This document shows, piece after piece, positions 30,950 to 38,685 of a stretch of 41,306 nucleotides of DNA. The translations under genes and the position numbers were made by a program. Under the pieces are notes generated by a model, which was not told the origin of the DNA, made no database searches, and saw only the letters and a list, made by a program, of their open reading frames with translations. This DNA comes from DASTGO01 sp035719045 (lineage in GTDB: Bacteria; Actinomycetota; Actinomycetes; Actinomycetales; Kineosporiaceae). Every line of letters begins with the position of its first letter. Within the stretch, counting starts at the first letter, position 1. The stretch is taken from contig DASTGO010000036.1 of assembly GCA_035719045.1 (NCBI GenBank), positions 1 through 41,306 on the forward strand, read 5' to 3'.

Positions 30950-33556
30950 ATGGGCTGGAGGGTGGTGCGGGAGGGGGCTGGCCTCACTCTCCGGGTCGCT
31001 GTGCTGACCGTCGCCCTGGCGGCGATGGGAGTCTGCGCCGCCTTCCTGCCCCGCCCGGCCGCCCTGGCCACGCTGCCGCTGCTGCCCTGGTGGCTGCTGG
31101 CGGGGCTGTTCGCGGTGGCCGAGGTCGCCGTGGTCCGCCGGGAGCCCCGGACGGTGTCCCTGGTGGAGATCCCCCTGGTGGTCGGCCTGTTCCTGGCCCG
31201 GCCGGGGGACCTGATCATCGCCCGGCTGGTCGGTACGGCCGCGGTCTTCCTGCTGTTGCGCCGACAACCCCTGCTCAAGGCGGCCTTCAACGTCGCGCTC
31301 TTCCTCGGCGGTTCGGCGACCGCGCTGGCGGTGTTCGTGCTGACGGTCACCCCCGGCGAGGCGCTGCGGGCCCGGACCTGGCTGGCCGCGATGTTCGCCT
31401 GCGGCGCGGCCGGGGTACTGGAGGGGGTGTCCCTGGCCTGCGTGCTGGGCTGGTCCGGGGATCCTGTCTCGCTGCGGGACGCGGCCCGGGAGACCGGTTC
31501 CTCGGTCCTGGTCTCCGGGCTGGCGGCGGCGGCCGGGGTGATCACGGTCCCGGTGCTGGTGACCGGGGGGTTCGCCGTGCCGCTGTTGGTCACCGGGGCC
31601 GCCGCGCTGGTGGGCTACCGGGCCTATGCCGCGCTCGCCCTGCGGTACGCCCAGCTGGACCGGCTGCACCGGCTGTCCGGGCGGCTGGCCACCGCCACCA
31701 CGACCGCCCTGGTCACCCAGCATGTGGTCGAGGAGACGGCGGACCTGGTCCGGGCCGGGTATGTGGAGCTGGTCCTCGACGCCGGACGGGGGATGGGTCT
31801 GCAGCGCTGGTCGCTGCGGGACGGCTCCCCGGTGACCGGCCCGCAGCCGTACCAGGACCCGCTGCCGGCGGTCGGGCCGGAGGGCGGGGTGGTCGGCGGG
31901 CGCGACGAGGAGGCCGTTCCGGCCCCGCGGCAGGTCAATGAGGCGCTGGTGGTCTGGCTGCACGTGGACGAGCAGATCCCGGGGTTCCTCCTGGTGGCCG
32001 ACCGGGCCGGCAAGGAGCGTGGCTTCCGCGACCGTGACCTGCGGCTGCTGCAGACGGTCGCCGACCAGTCGACCGTGGCGCTGCGGGGCGCCCGGCTGGT
32101 GGACCGGTTGCACTACGAGGCCCGGCACGACGAGCTGACCGGGCTGCCGAACCGGCTGACCTTCCGCGAGAAGCTCGAGGCGGCCGCCCTGGCCGCGGCG
32201 GAGGGCCGGCATCCGGCCGCGGTCATGCTGCTGGACGTCGACGGGTTCAAGGCGGTCAACGACACCCTCGGCCACCACGCCGGGGACGAGCTGCTGCAGG
32301 AGCTGGCCCGCCGGATGGGGGAGGCGGCCGGGGACGAGGCCCTGGTGGCCCGGCTCGGCGGGGACGAGTTCGCCATGCTCTGGCCAGGTCCGGACCGCGA
32401 ACCACCTGACGGGATGGCCGCCGGCCGGGCCCGGTCCGAGGCGCTGGCCCTGGCCGACCGGTTGCTGGCCTGCTTCGACGAGCCGGTCGCGCTGGCCGGG
32501 ACCCGGGTCCGCCTCGGCGGGTCGATCGGGGTCGCCCTCGGCCCCGAGCACGGCGGCACCGCGACGGACCTGCTGCGCAACGCGGACATCGCGATGTACG
32601 CGGTGAAGTCGGCCGGGGGCGGGGTCCGGGAGTTCAGCTGGGACCTGGCCGACGGGGACGCCTCGACCGTCACCCTGGCCGGGGACCTGCGCGACGCCAT
32701 CGCCGCCGGTGCGATCGAGCTGGAGGTCCAGCCGGTGGTCGACCTGTCCAGTGGGGCGGTGCACTCGGTGGAGGCGCTGGCCCGCTGGCACCACCCCGAG
32801 CTGGGGGACGTGCCGCCGGAGACGTTCTTCGCCGCCGCGGAGCGCAGCGGGCAGAGTGCCGAGCTGGCCGCCCTGGTGCTGGACCGGGCGCTGGGCCTGT
32901 GCCGGGACTGGAACGCCCAGGGCCGGCCGGTGCGGGTCGCAGTCAACCTGGCCTCCCGCCGGCTGGCCGACTCGTCGCTGCCGCAACGGGTGGCCTCCGC
33001 CCTGCAGCGCCACGGCGTCCCGGCCCGGCTGCTCTGCCTGGAGATCACCGAGGCTGCCGTGATCGCCGAGCCGGAGCAGACCCTCGAGGTCCTGAACCGG
33101 TTGCGCCAGATGGGGATCCAGCTGTCCGTCGACGACTTCGGGACCGGCTACTCGTCGCTGACCGTGCTGGCCCGGCTGCCGGTGCACCAGTTGAAGATCA
33201 GCCAGTCCTTCGTCGCCCGGCTCGGGGACAGCCCGAAGGACCTGGCCGTGGTCCGCTCGGTGCTGGACCTCGGGCGTCACCTGGGGCTCGACGTGGTGGC
33301 CGAGGGGATCGGTGACGAGACGGCCCGCCGGACCCTGATGGACCTCGGGTGCCGGCTCGGCCAGGGATACCGGTTCGCCGCGCCGATGCCGACCGCCGAA
33401 CTGCCCGGCTATCTGGACCGCAACAGTCCCGGCCCCCGCCCGCCCCGGCAGCGCCTGGCCGCGAGCGGTCCCGCGCCGTCCACCGGGCGGGTGCCGTCGT
33501 CAGGTGCCCGGACCGATCCCGGGCCCGGGGACGCCCGGCCTCCTGTGCTCGCCTGA
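30950..33556 (+). CDS. Membrane GGDEF-EAL protein (cyclic di-GMP turnover)
   Basis: 868 residues. About 6-7 N-terminal hydrophobic helices (to about 225), a GAF-like region (about 235-380, ending LRLLQTVADQSTVALRGARL), a GGDEF domain (HDELTGLPNR, LDVDGFKAVNDTLGH, intact GGDEF at 470-474) and an EAL domain (EAL at 608-610, ITE, DDFGTGYSS with Asp728-Asp729, LKIS with the Lys kept, AEGIGDE, LGQGY). Catalytic residues for diguanylate cyclase and most for phosphodiesterase are present; the usual LKIDxxFV reads LKISxxFV. The C-terminal 40 residues are disordered. Such proteins often tune exopolysaccharide output, so control of the locus to its left is plausible. Confidence 0.9.
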   Translation: MGWRVVREGAGLTLRVAVLTVALAAMGVCAAFLPRPAALATLPLLPWWLLAGLFAVAEVAVVRREPRTVSLVEIPLVVGLFLARPGDLIIARLVGTAAVFLLLRRQPLLKAAFNVALFLGGSATALAVFVLTVTPGEALRARTWLAAMFACGAAGVLEGVSLACVLGWSGDPVSLRDAARETGSSVLVSGLAAAAGVITVPVLVTGGFAVPLLVTGAAALVGYRAYAALALRYAQLDRLHRLSGRLATATTTALVTQHVVEETADLVRAGYVELVLDAGRGMGLQRWSLRDGSPVTGPQPYQDPLPAVGPEGGVVGGRDEEAVPAPRQVNEALVVWLHVDEQIPGFLLVADRAGKERGFRDRDLRLLQTVADQSTVALRGARLVDRLHYEARHDELTGLPNRLTFREKLEAAALAAAEGRHPAAVMLLDVDGFKAVNDTLGHHAGDELLQELARRMGEAAGDEALVARLGGDEFAMLWPGPDREPPDGMAAGRARSEALALADRLLACFDEPVALAGTRVRLGGSIGVALGPEHGGTATDLLRNADIAMYAVKSAGGGVREFSWDLADGDASTVTLAGDLRDAIAAGAIELEVQPVVDLSSGAVHSVEALARWHHPELGDVPPETFFAAAERSGQSAELAALVLDRALGLCRDWNAQGRPVRVAVNLASRRLADSSLPQRVASALQRHGVPARLLCLEITEAAVIAEPEQTLEVLNRLRQMGIQLSVDDFGTGYSSLTVLARLPVHQLKISQSFVARLGDSPKDLAVVRSVLDLGRHLGLDVVAEGIGDETARRTLMDLGCRLGQGYRFAAPMPTAELPGYLDRNSPGPRPPRQRLAASGPAPSTGRVPSSGARTDPGPGDARPPVLA

Positions 33557-33602
33557 GCTGCGGTCCCCGGCACCCTCCCGCCGTACCTGCTCCTACGCAT
33601 TC

Positions 33603-33630
33603 TTGACTAGTGCGCCGTGCGTAGTAGTGT
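33603..33630 (+). promoter_or_regulatory. Candidate padR promoter with overlapping operator
   Basis: TTGACT (33603-33608) and TAGTGT (33625-33630) form a -35/-10 pair with a 16-bp spacer, about 22 bases before ATG 33653. An imperfect inverted repeat, ACTAGTGCG (33606-33614) and CGTAGTAGT (33620-33628; 7 of 9 positions pair), overlaps both hexamers. This is where an autorepressing PadR dimer would be expected to bind. Confidence 0.5.
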
Positions 33631-33652
33631 CTGCCGCGGAGATGAGGGGGAG

Positions 33653-34003
33653 ATGGATACCACGCAACTGCTCAAGGGGGTGCTCGACCTCGCCGTGCTG
33701 GCCGTGGTGGCCGACGAGGACGGGTACGGCTACGACGTCGTGCGCCGGTTGCGCGCCGCGGGGCTGGAGGAGGTCGGGGACGCCTCGGTGTACGGCACGC
33801 TGCGGCGGCTGTACGCGGCGGGTGCGCTGACCTCCTATGTGGTGGCCTCCGACGAGGGGCCGCACCGCAAGTACTACGGGGTCAACGGTCATGGCCGCAC
33901 CGTGCTGAAGGAGCAGGCGCAGACCTGGAACTCGTTCTCCGACACGATGTCCCGGCTGCTGGCGACGGCCGGCAGCAGCAGCCCCGAGGAGGCGGCGCAG
34001 TGA
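33653..34003 (+). CDS. PadR family transcriptional regulator
   Basis: 116 residues from ATG 33653 after GAGGGGGAG. PadR winged helix: LLKGVLDLAVLAVVADEDGYGYDVVRRL, then VGDASVYGTLRRLYAAGALTSYV, then GPHRKYYGVNGHGRTVL; short PadR-s2 type C-terminal helix. It sits 64 bases before a HAAS-type membrane protein, the usual partner. It likely represses its own operon in response to a small molecule or membrane stress. Confidence 0.9.
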   Translation: MDTTQLLKGVLDLAVLAVVADEDGYGYDVVRRLRAAGLEEVGDASVYGTLRRLYAAGALTSYVVASDEGPHRKYYGVNGHGRTVLKEQAQTWNSFSDTMSRLLATAGSSSPEEAAQ

Positions 34004-34067
34004 GCGAGCGAACCAGAAGGCACTGCGCGTCGCTCGGCGCGGTGACGAGTACCGGTGAGGAGCAGCG

Positions 34068-35303
34068 ATGAGCGCACGGGTGATCCGTCCCGAGGTCACG
34101 GCGTTCGTCGAGCAGGTCCGGCGGGCCCTGGACGACCTGTCCGCCGAGGAGGTCGAGGAGCTCACGGGGGGTCTGGAGGCCGACCTGGACGACACGCTGG
34201 CCGACCCGGCCCGCCTGTCGGGCCAGGGCAGCCAGGCCGCCACGGCGGAGGCGTCGCCGGGGGAGGCCGTCCTGCGGCTGGGTGACCCGGTCGCCTATGC
34301 GGCCGAGCTGCGGGCGGCAGCCGGCCTGCCGCCCCGGGCCGGTGGAGGGGAACGGTCCGGGGCGGGGGTGGTCCGGGGGGTGGTCAGTTCCCTGCGTGAG
34401 GCCGGGACCCGGCTGCGGGAGTGGCTGGCGACCCAGCGGTGGTGGCCGGTGCTGCGCGTGTACGGCCGGAGCCTGCGCCCGGTGTGGTGGGTGCTGCGGG
34501 CCTGGATCGCCTTCCAGGTGCTGCACCAGGCCCTGTCGGGGACGCCCGGCGGGACCCTCCCGCAGACCACGAAGGCGTGGCTCCTGGCGATCGCTGTGCT
34601 GGTCGCGAGCCTGGAACTGGCCCGCCGGACGGTCCCGACCGTACCGGAACCGTTGCCGCACGGGCGCTCCCGCACTGCCCGCCGGCTGCGCGACCTGGTG
34701 GTGGTCGGCAACGTGCTCGCCGTGCTGGCGCTGCCCGTGGCCCTGGCGCACAACGACGAGCGGGAGCAGCACTACTCCACGTCGGTCGCGGTGCCGGTCC
34801 CTCCCCCGAACGGCCTGTGGCTCAACGGGACCGAGGTCCGCAACGTGTTCCCTTACGACGCCCAGGGCCGCCCGCTGTCCGGGGTGCAACTGTTCGACGA
34901 GCGCGGCAATCCGGTCGAGGTGGGCACCTCGGCCCGCACGCCGCTGCCGGACGCCGAGGGCAACCTGGTCGCGCAGGTGCCGGCCGTGGGGCAGGACAGC
35001 GGCCAGCGCTGGAACGTGTTCCCCTTGCGGCAGCAGGTGACCGCCTGGGCCACCACACCCGTACCCCACTCCTCGCGGGCGATGCCGTACCCGGCGGCGG
35101 TGCCGTCCGCGCCGGTCGGGCCGCTGCTGGCCCCCATCGAGGCGGCGCCCTCGTCCGCTCCGGACGGGGGGAGCTCCTCGGCTGCGGCGCCGGCCACTCC
35201 CACGGTGCGTCCCGTTCCGGCCGGTCCCACCCCGCTGGGTCTCACGCCGTCGGGTCCCACCCCGCTCGGTCCCCTGCCCGCGGATCCGCCGACGTTGCCG
35301 TGA
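34068..35303 (+). CDS. HAAS-domain (DUF1700-like) membrane protein partner of PadR
   Basis: 411 residues; ATG 34068 after GAGGAG. N-terminal about 90 residues are an acidic helical HAAS-type module (VRRALDDLSAEEVEELTGGLEADLDDTLAD ... GDPVAYAAELRAAAGL), commonly encoded next to PadR. Then about three or four hydrophobic segments (WWPVLRVYGRSLRPVWWVLRAWIAFQVL; WLLAIAVLVASLEL; LVVVGNVLAVLALPVALA), an extracytoplasmic part with Val/Pro-rich strands (VPPPNGLWLNGTEVRNVFPYDAQG), and a Pro/Ser/Ala-rich tail. Function is unknown; presumed envelope stress or sensing. Confidence 0.8.
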   Translation: MSARVIRPEVTAFVEQVRRALDDLSAEEVEELTGGLEADLDDTLADPARLSGQGSQAATAEASPGEAVLRLGDPVAYAAELRAAAGLPPRAGGGERSGAGVVRGVVSSLREAGTRLREWLATQRWWPVLRVYGRSLRPVWWVLRAWIAFQVLHQALSGTPGGTLPQTTKAWLLAIAVLVASLELARRTVPTVPEPLPHGRSRTARRLRDLVVVGNVLAVLALPVALAHNDEREQHYSTSVAVPVPPPNGLWLNGTEVRNVFPYDAQGRPLSGVQLFDERGNPVEVGTSARTPLPDAEGNLVAQVPAVGQDSGQRWNVFPLRQQVTAWATTPVPHSSRAMPYPAAVPSAPVGPLLAPIEAAPSSAPDGGSSSAAAPATPTVRPVPAGPTPLGLTPSGPTPLGPLPADPPTLP

Positions 35304-36160
35304 GCGGCCTGCGCATCCACCCGTCCAGCGGAATCCCTTGTCCCTCACCGGTTCCGCCGGGTACCGGTTGGCCCGGCGACGTCGCCACCGCCAGCACCCC
35401 GGTGGCCGGTGATGCGGCGGCAGTGCGTGAACTGGCGGCCTCGGCGGGGGAGCTGACCGAACTGGACGCCCGGGTGTCGGTGTGCCGGGCCTGTCCGCGG
35501 CTGGTGGCCTGGCGGGAGGAGGTGGCGGCCGCCCCGCGACGTTCCTATGCCACGCAGCCCTACTGGGGCAGGCCGATCCCGGGCTTCGGCGACCCCCGCC
35601 CCTGGCTGCTCGTGGTGGGACTGGCTCCTGCGGCGCACGGCGGGAACCGGACCGGACGGGTGTTCACCGGCGACCGGTCCGGGGACTGGCTCTTCGCCGC
35701 CCTGCACCGGGCCGGGCTGGCCACCCTCCCGGACAGTGTCAGTGCGGACGACGGGCAGTCCCTGATGGGTGCCAGGATCGCCGCGGCCGTCCGCTGCGCC
35801 CCGCCCGGTAACCGGCCCCTGCCCGTGGAGCGGGACAGTTGCGCGCCCTGGCTGGATCGCGAGGTGACCTTGTGCGGCAACGGATTGCGCGTGATGCTCG
35901 CGCTCGGCGCGTTCGCCTGGGATGCCGCGCTGGCCTGTGGCCGCAGGCTCGGGTGGACGGTGCCGGTGCCCCGCCCCGCCTTCGGCCACGAGGCCACGGC
36001 GCGACTGCTGCCCGGTGACGGGTCCCCGGCGGTGACCCTTCTGGGCAGCTACCACGTCAGCCAGCAGAACACCTTCACCGGACGGCTCACCGAGGCGATG
36101 CTCGACGAGGTCCTGGCCCGGGCCCAGGCCCTCGGTTGTCCCCCCGGCCGGGTGCCGTGA
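35300..36160 (+). CDS. Family 5 uracil-DNA glycosylase (UdgB)
   Basis: 286 residues from GTG 35300, which overlaps the preceding stop (GTGA); the first 35 or so residues are poorly conserved and a later start is possible. Excises uracil and other deaminated bases from DNA. Four cysteines for an iron-sulfur cluster: Cys62 and Cys65 (VCRACPRL), Cys166 (VRCAPPGN) and Cys181. Catalytic motif GLAPAAHGGNRTGRVFTGDRSGDWL at about 107-131 is characteristic of family 5, and GSYHVSQQNTFTGRLTEAM near the end is the HPSxxN-type loop with Val in place of the usual Pro. Cotranscription with the PadR pair seems incidental. Confidence 0.92.
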   Translation: MSGLRIHPSSGIPCPSPVPPGTGWPGDVATASTPVAGDAAAVRELAASAGELTELDARVSVCRACPRLVAWREEVAAAPRRSYATQPYWGRPIPGFGDPRPWLLVVGLAPAAHGGNRTGRVFTGDRSGDWLFAALHRAGLATLPDSVSADDGQSLMGARIAAAVRCAPPGNRPLPVERDSCAPWLDREVTLCGNGLRVMLALGAFAWDAALACGRRLGWTVPVPRPAFGHEATARLLPGDGSPAVTLLGSYHVSQQNTFTGRLTEAMLDEVLARAQALGCPPGRVP

Positions 36161-36192
36161 ACGGCCGGCAGGGCGGAGATCAGGCAGAAGCC

Positions 36193-36207
36193 AGGACCTT
36201 GGGTCCT
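36193..36207 (+). terminator. Small hairpin after the uracil-DNA glycosylase gene
   Basis: AGGACC (36193-36198), loop ttg, GGTCCT (36202-36207), followed by TTGTGG. Extended on the outside by GCC ... GGC. About 33 bases past the stop. Confidence 0.4.
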
Positions 36208-36227
36208 TGTGGCCGCCGTCACGCCAG

Positions 36228-36247
36228 CTTGTGAATGCTTTCACAAG
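36228..36247. promoter_or_regulatory. Rex operator (redox-sensing repressor box)
   Basis: CTTGTGAA (36228-36235), TGCT, TTCACAAG (36240-36247): a perfect palindrome containing TTGTGAAnnnnTTCACAA, which is the consensus of Rex binding sites. It lies just upstream of a -10-like TACCGT (36252-36257), so bound Rex would cover the -35 region. Rex releases DNA when NADH rises, which suits an NADH-oxidising enzyme. Confidence 0.85.
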
Positions 36248-36251
36248 CGCC

Positions 36252-36265
36252 TACCGTGGTGTCCA
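36252..36265 (+). promoter_or_regulatory. Candidate leaderless -10 of the NADH dehydrogenase gene
   Basis: TACCGT at 36252-36257 fits TANNNT and ends 7 bases before ATG 36265; there is no Shine-Dalgarno. Transcription starting at the ATG would leave the Rex box centred near position -28. Confidence 0.5.
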
Positions 36266-37656
36266 TGACGACCGGAGAAGACCTCACGCGAACGGGTGAC
36301 GCCGCCACGGGACGGCCTGCCCGGCCGCCGCGGATCCTCATCCTCGGTGGCGGGTACGTCGGCCTCTACACCGCCCTGCGGCTGCAGTCCCGGCTCAAGG
36401 CGGGCGAGGCCACGATCACCGTCGTGGAGCCCCGCTCGTACATGACCTACCAACCGTTCCTGCCCGAGGCCTCCGCGGGATCGCTCTCGCCGCGGCATGT
36501 GGTGGTGCCGTTGCGGCGGGTGCTCAAGCGCTGTGAGGTGATCAACGCCCGGGTGGTGGGGTTGGACCACCACCGCCGGATGGCTCGCCTCGACCCGGTC
36601 GAGGGGCCGGAGTACGACCTGCCCTACGACATCGTCGTGGTGGCCCTCGGCTCGGTGGCGCGGACGCTGCCGATCCCGGGGCTCGCGGACGAGGCGGTCG
36701 GCTTCAAGACCATCGAGGAGGCCATCTACCTGCGTAACCAGGTGCTGACCTGCCTGGACCTCGCGGAGTCCACCCCTGATCCCGCGCGCCGCCGCCGCGC
36801 GCTCACCTTCGTCTTCGTCGGCGGTGGGTACGCGGGGGTCGAGGCGCTCGCGGAACTGGAGGACCTGGCCCGCGACGCCACCCGCTACTACCGCACGATC
36901 ACCCCGCGGGACCTGCGGTTCGTGCTCGTCGAGGCGACCGACCGGATCCTGCCCGAGGTGGGCCCCGACATGGGGGAGTACACCCTGCTGCAACTGTCGG
37001 AGCGGAACATCGACGTCCGGCTGAGGACCCGGCTGGAGTCCTGCGTCGGTGGTGAGGTGGTGCTGTCGGACGGTGCCACCTTCGAGTCCGACACCGTGGT
37101 GTGGACCGCCGGGGTCAAGCCGAACCCGGTCCTGGGCCATCTCGACCTGCCGCTGGACGAGAAGGGCCGGCTGAGGTGCCGGGCGGACCTGCGGGTCGAC
37201 GGGGTCGAGGGGGCGTGGGGTGCCGGGGACACCGCCGCCGTCCCGGACCTGACCCGACCTGGGGAGTTCTGCGGGCCCAGCGCCCAGCATGCGGTTCGGC
37301 AGGCCCGGCGACTGGGCGACAACATCGTCGCGACCCTGCGCGGCGAGCAGGTGGTGGAGTACCGGCACGCGTACGCGGGCTCGGTGGCCAGCCTGGGCCT
37401 GCACAAGGGGGTCGCGCAGGTGTACGGCATCAAGTTGAAGGGACTGCCCGCCTGGTTCATGCACCGCACGTACCACCTGTCGCGGGTGCCCACCTTCAAC
37501 CGCAAGATGCGGGTGGTGGCGGACTGGACGCTCGCGCTGTTCTTCAAGCGGGAGATCGTGTCCCTGGGCTCGATCTCGATCGCGCACCCGAACGGACGCC
37601 TTCCCGAGGGCGTCCAGCGTCCGGAACTGTTGCAGGTCAGCCGTTTCGTGCCGTGA
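36265..37656 (+). CDS. ndh: Type II NADH dehydrogenase-like FAD/NAD(P) oxidoreductase
   Basis: 463 residues from ATG 36265. FAD site ILILGGGYVGLYTALRL (about 23-39), second dinucleotide site FVFVGGGYAGVEALAEL (about 180-196), GAGDTAAVPD as the second FAD site, and the C-terminal amphipathic region KGLPAWFMHRTYHLSRVPTFNRKMRVVADWTLALFFKREIVSLGS, where NDH-2 proteins touch the membrane. It passes electrons from NADH to the quinone pool without pumping protons. A start at 36235 would read through the Rex box and is unlikely. Control by Rex is inferred from the operator. Confidence 0.88.
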   Translation: MTTGEDLTRTGDAATGRPARPPRILILGGGYVGLYTALRLQSRLKAGEATITVVEPRSYMTYQPFLPEASAGSLSPRHVVVPLRRVLKRCEVINARVVGLDHHRRMARLDPVEGPEYDLPYDIVVVALGSVARTLPIPGLADEAVGFKTIEEAIYLRNQVLTCLDLAESTPDPARRRRALTFVFVGGGYAGVEALAELEDLARDATRYYRTITPRDLRFVLVEATDRILPEVGPDMGEYTLLQLSERNIDVRLRTRLESCVGGEVVLSDGATFESDTVVWTAGVKPNPVLGHLDLPLDEKGRLRCRADLRVDGVEGAWGAGDTAAVPDLTRPGEFCGPSAQHAVRQARRLGDNIVATLRGEQVVEYRHAYAGSVASLGLHKGVAQVYGIKLKGLPAWFMHRTYHLSRVPTFNRKMRVVADWTLALFFKREIVSLGSISIAHPNGRLPEGVQRPELLQVSRFVP

Positions 37657-37688
37657 CGGTCGCCGTCGCGGCACCGGTGGACGCGGCC

Positions 37689-37723
37689 GCGGGCGCCGGC
37701 GGGTAACCTCCGGCGGCGCCCGC
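37689..37723 (+). terminator. Hairpin after the NADH dehydrogenase gene
   Basis: Perfect arms GCGGGCGCCG (37689-37698) and CGGCGCCCGC (37714-37723) with a 15-base loop, about 33 bases past the stop; no U-tract. Confidence 0.55.
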
Positions 37724-37907
37724 CCGAATCCCCGTCCAGCCCGGCCGGTCGGCGAGGTCCGACCTCACGGCCGGCCGGGCCCACCTCCGCCCAGGTCTAC
37801 TTCGTCTCCGCGGCGCTGGGCGGGCCGTCCAACCCCTCCTCGATCATGGCCGCCGCGTGGCTGTGGCCGGGGTTCCGGCGACGTGGCGGGCGTGCGGGGC
37901 GCAACCG

Positions 37908-37913
37908 TAGGGT
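37908..37913 (+). promoter_or_regulatory. Possible -10 box of the tRNA gene
   Basis: TAGGGT at 37908-37913 lies 13 bases before the mature tRNA 5' end, a spacing that gives a short precursor leader. No clear -35. Confidence 0.3.
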
Positions 37914-37926
37914 GGACGCCGTTGTC

Positions 37927-37999
37927 GCCCCCGTAGCCCAATGGCAGAGGCAGGCGCCTTAAAAGCGCTCGAGTGCGGGTTCGAGTCCCGCCGGGGGTA
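37927..37999 (+). tRNA. tRNA with anticodon UAA (nominal tRNA-Leu) but short variable loop
   Basis: A 73-base cloverleaf can be drawn by hand: acceptor GCCCCCG / CGGGGGT (six Watson-Crick pairs plus G1-U72), D stem GCC/GGC, anticodon stem GGCGC/GCGCT with loop CTTAAAA (anticodon TAA), variable loop of only 5 bases (CGAGT), T arm GCGGG-TTCGAGT-CCCGC, discriminator A73. CCA is not encoded (CACC follows). The anticodon reads the leucine codon UUA, yet bacterial tRNA-Leu normally has a long variable arm, so decoding identity is uncertain. Confidence 0.85.
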
Positions 38000-38170
38000 C
38001 ACCTTCCAAGCATGTTCACTCACTGGTCGTGGCCGGGGAGCGGTGATCTCCTATGTCCTTCCGTGATCCTTCATGATCGGCCGTGACGGTGTGCGTACGG
38101 GTGTGCGTGCAATGCGGGACCGGGAGGCGCATCCTCCGGTGAGATCGCGCCGGAACGATGAGGTCCAGGA

Positions 38171-38203
38171 GCACATCTCGCCCGCCTGACGACCGAGATG
38201 TGC
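38171..38203. repeat. 10-bp inverted repeat upstream of hipBA
   Basis: GCACATCTCG (38171-38180) and CGAGATGTGC (38194-38203) are perfectly complementary with a 13-base spacer. Could be a regulator site or a weak terminator. Confidence 0.7.
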
Positions 38204-38353
38204 CGCGTCGGGTGACGGTTACCGCAGCCGACCCTGAGGGGTGTACCGCGGCCAAGGGCGAACTGCGGCCGGCAGGAGGAGTAGGGCGCAGGGGGGCCGT
38301 TCAGGTGATGTGCCGATATGTGCACACCCCAGCCTCGTAGCCTAATGTGTCGA

Positions 38354-38400
38354 TAACAGCACACCCGTTCCAACGGAGGTGGTGTGCTGTTAACAGCACA
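38354..38400. promoter_or_regulatory. Palindromic operator cluster of the hipBA-like operon
   Basis: TGTGCTGTTAACAGCACA at 38383-38400 is a perfect 18-bp palindrome ending 12 bases before hipB. A matching site TAACAGCACACC at 38354-38365 is the inverted copy of GGTGTGCTGTTA at 38381-38392. Both lie downstream of the possible -10 TAATGT, so a bound HipB dimer pair would block transcription. Typical toxin-antitoxin autoregulation. Confidence 0.75.
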
Positions 38401-38412
38401 GCATGGGAGTAG

Positions 38413-38685
38413 ATGTTGCAGAGGATCGAGATCAGGCGGGCGGAGGACCTGGGCCTGGCGGTGTCGGAGGCACGCCGGGCCGTGGGGTTGACGCAGGTGC
38501 GGCTCGCCGAGCAATCGGGTGTTGAGCGGACCTACCTGGCCAAGCTCGAGGCCGGTATGACGACGTTGCTTCTGGATCGGACCTTGCGGCTGCTGCGCCG
38601 ACTCGGGGCCCGCCTTGTCGTCGAGCTGCCTGACGTCGAGCGGCCCGAGCGTGCCGGAAGCGATCAGGGGCCGGGGGAACGTTGA
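38413..38685 (+). CDS. hipB: HipB-like XRE-family antitoxin/transcriptional repressor
   Basis: 90 residues; ATG 38413 follows GGGAG (an earlier ATG at 38403 is in another frame). Cro/C1-type helix-turn-helix: LGLAVSEARRAVGLTQVRLAEQSGVERTYLAKLEAG at about 13-48, then LLDRTLRLLRRLGARLVVELPD, the beta-strand region typical of HipB. Expected to bind the upstream palindromes as a dimer and to neutralise the HipA kinase. Its stop overlaps the HipA start (TGATG). Confidence 0.87.
   Translation: MLQRIEIRRAEDLGLAVSEARRAVGLTQVRLAEQSGVERTYLAKLEAGMTTLLLDRTLRLLRRLGARLVVELPDVERPERAGSDQGPGER

Larger units (their letters stand above)
37657..37926. other. Gap between NADH dehydrogenase and tRNA genes
   Basis: About 270 bases: a terminator-like hairpin near the start, a possible tRNA promoter at the end, and nothing recognisable in between. 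Confidence 0.5.
38000..38412. promoter_or_regulatory. Upstream region of the hipBA-like pair
   Basis: About 410 bases without a credible gene. It has an inverted repeat (38171-38203), a possible -10 TAATGT (38343-38348), and the palindromic operator cluster (38354-38400) directly before hipB. I find no repeat of the tRNA 3' end that would mark an attachment site inside the window. Confidence 0.5.
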
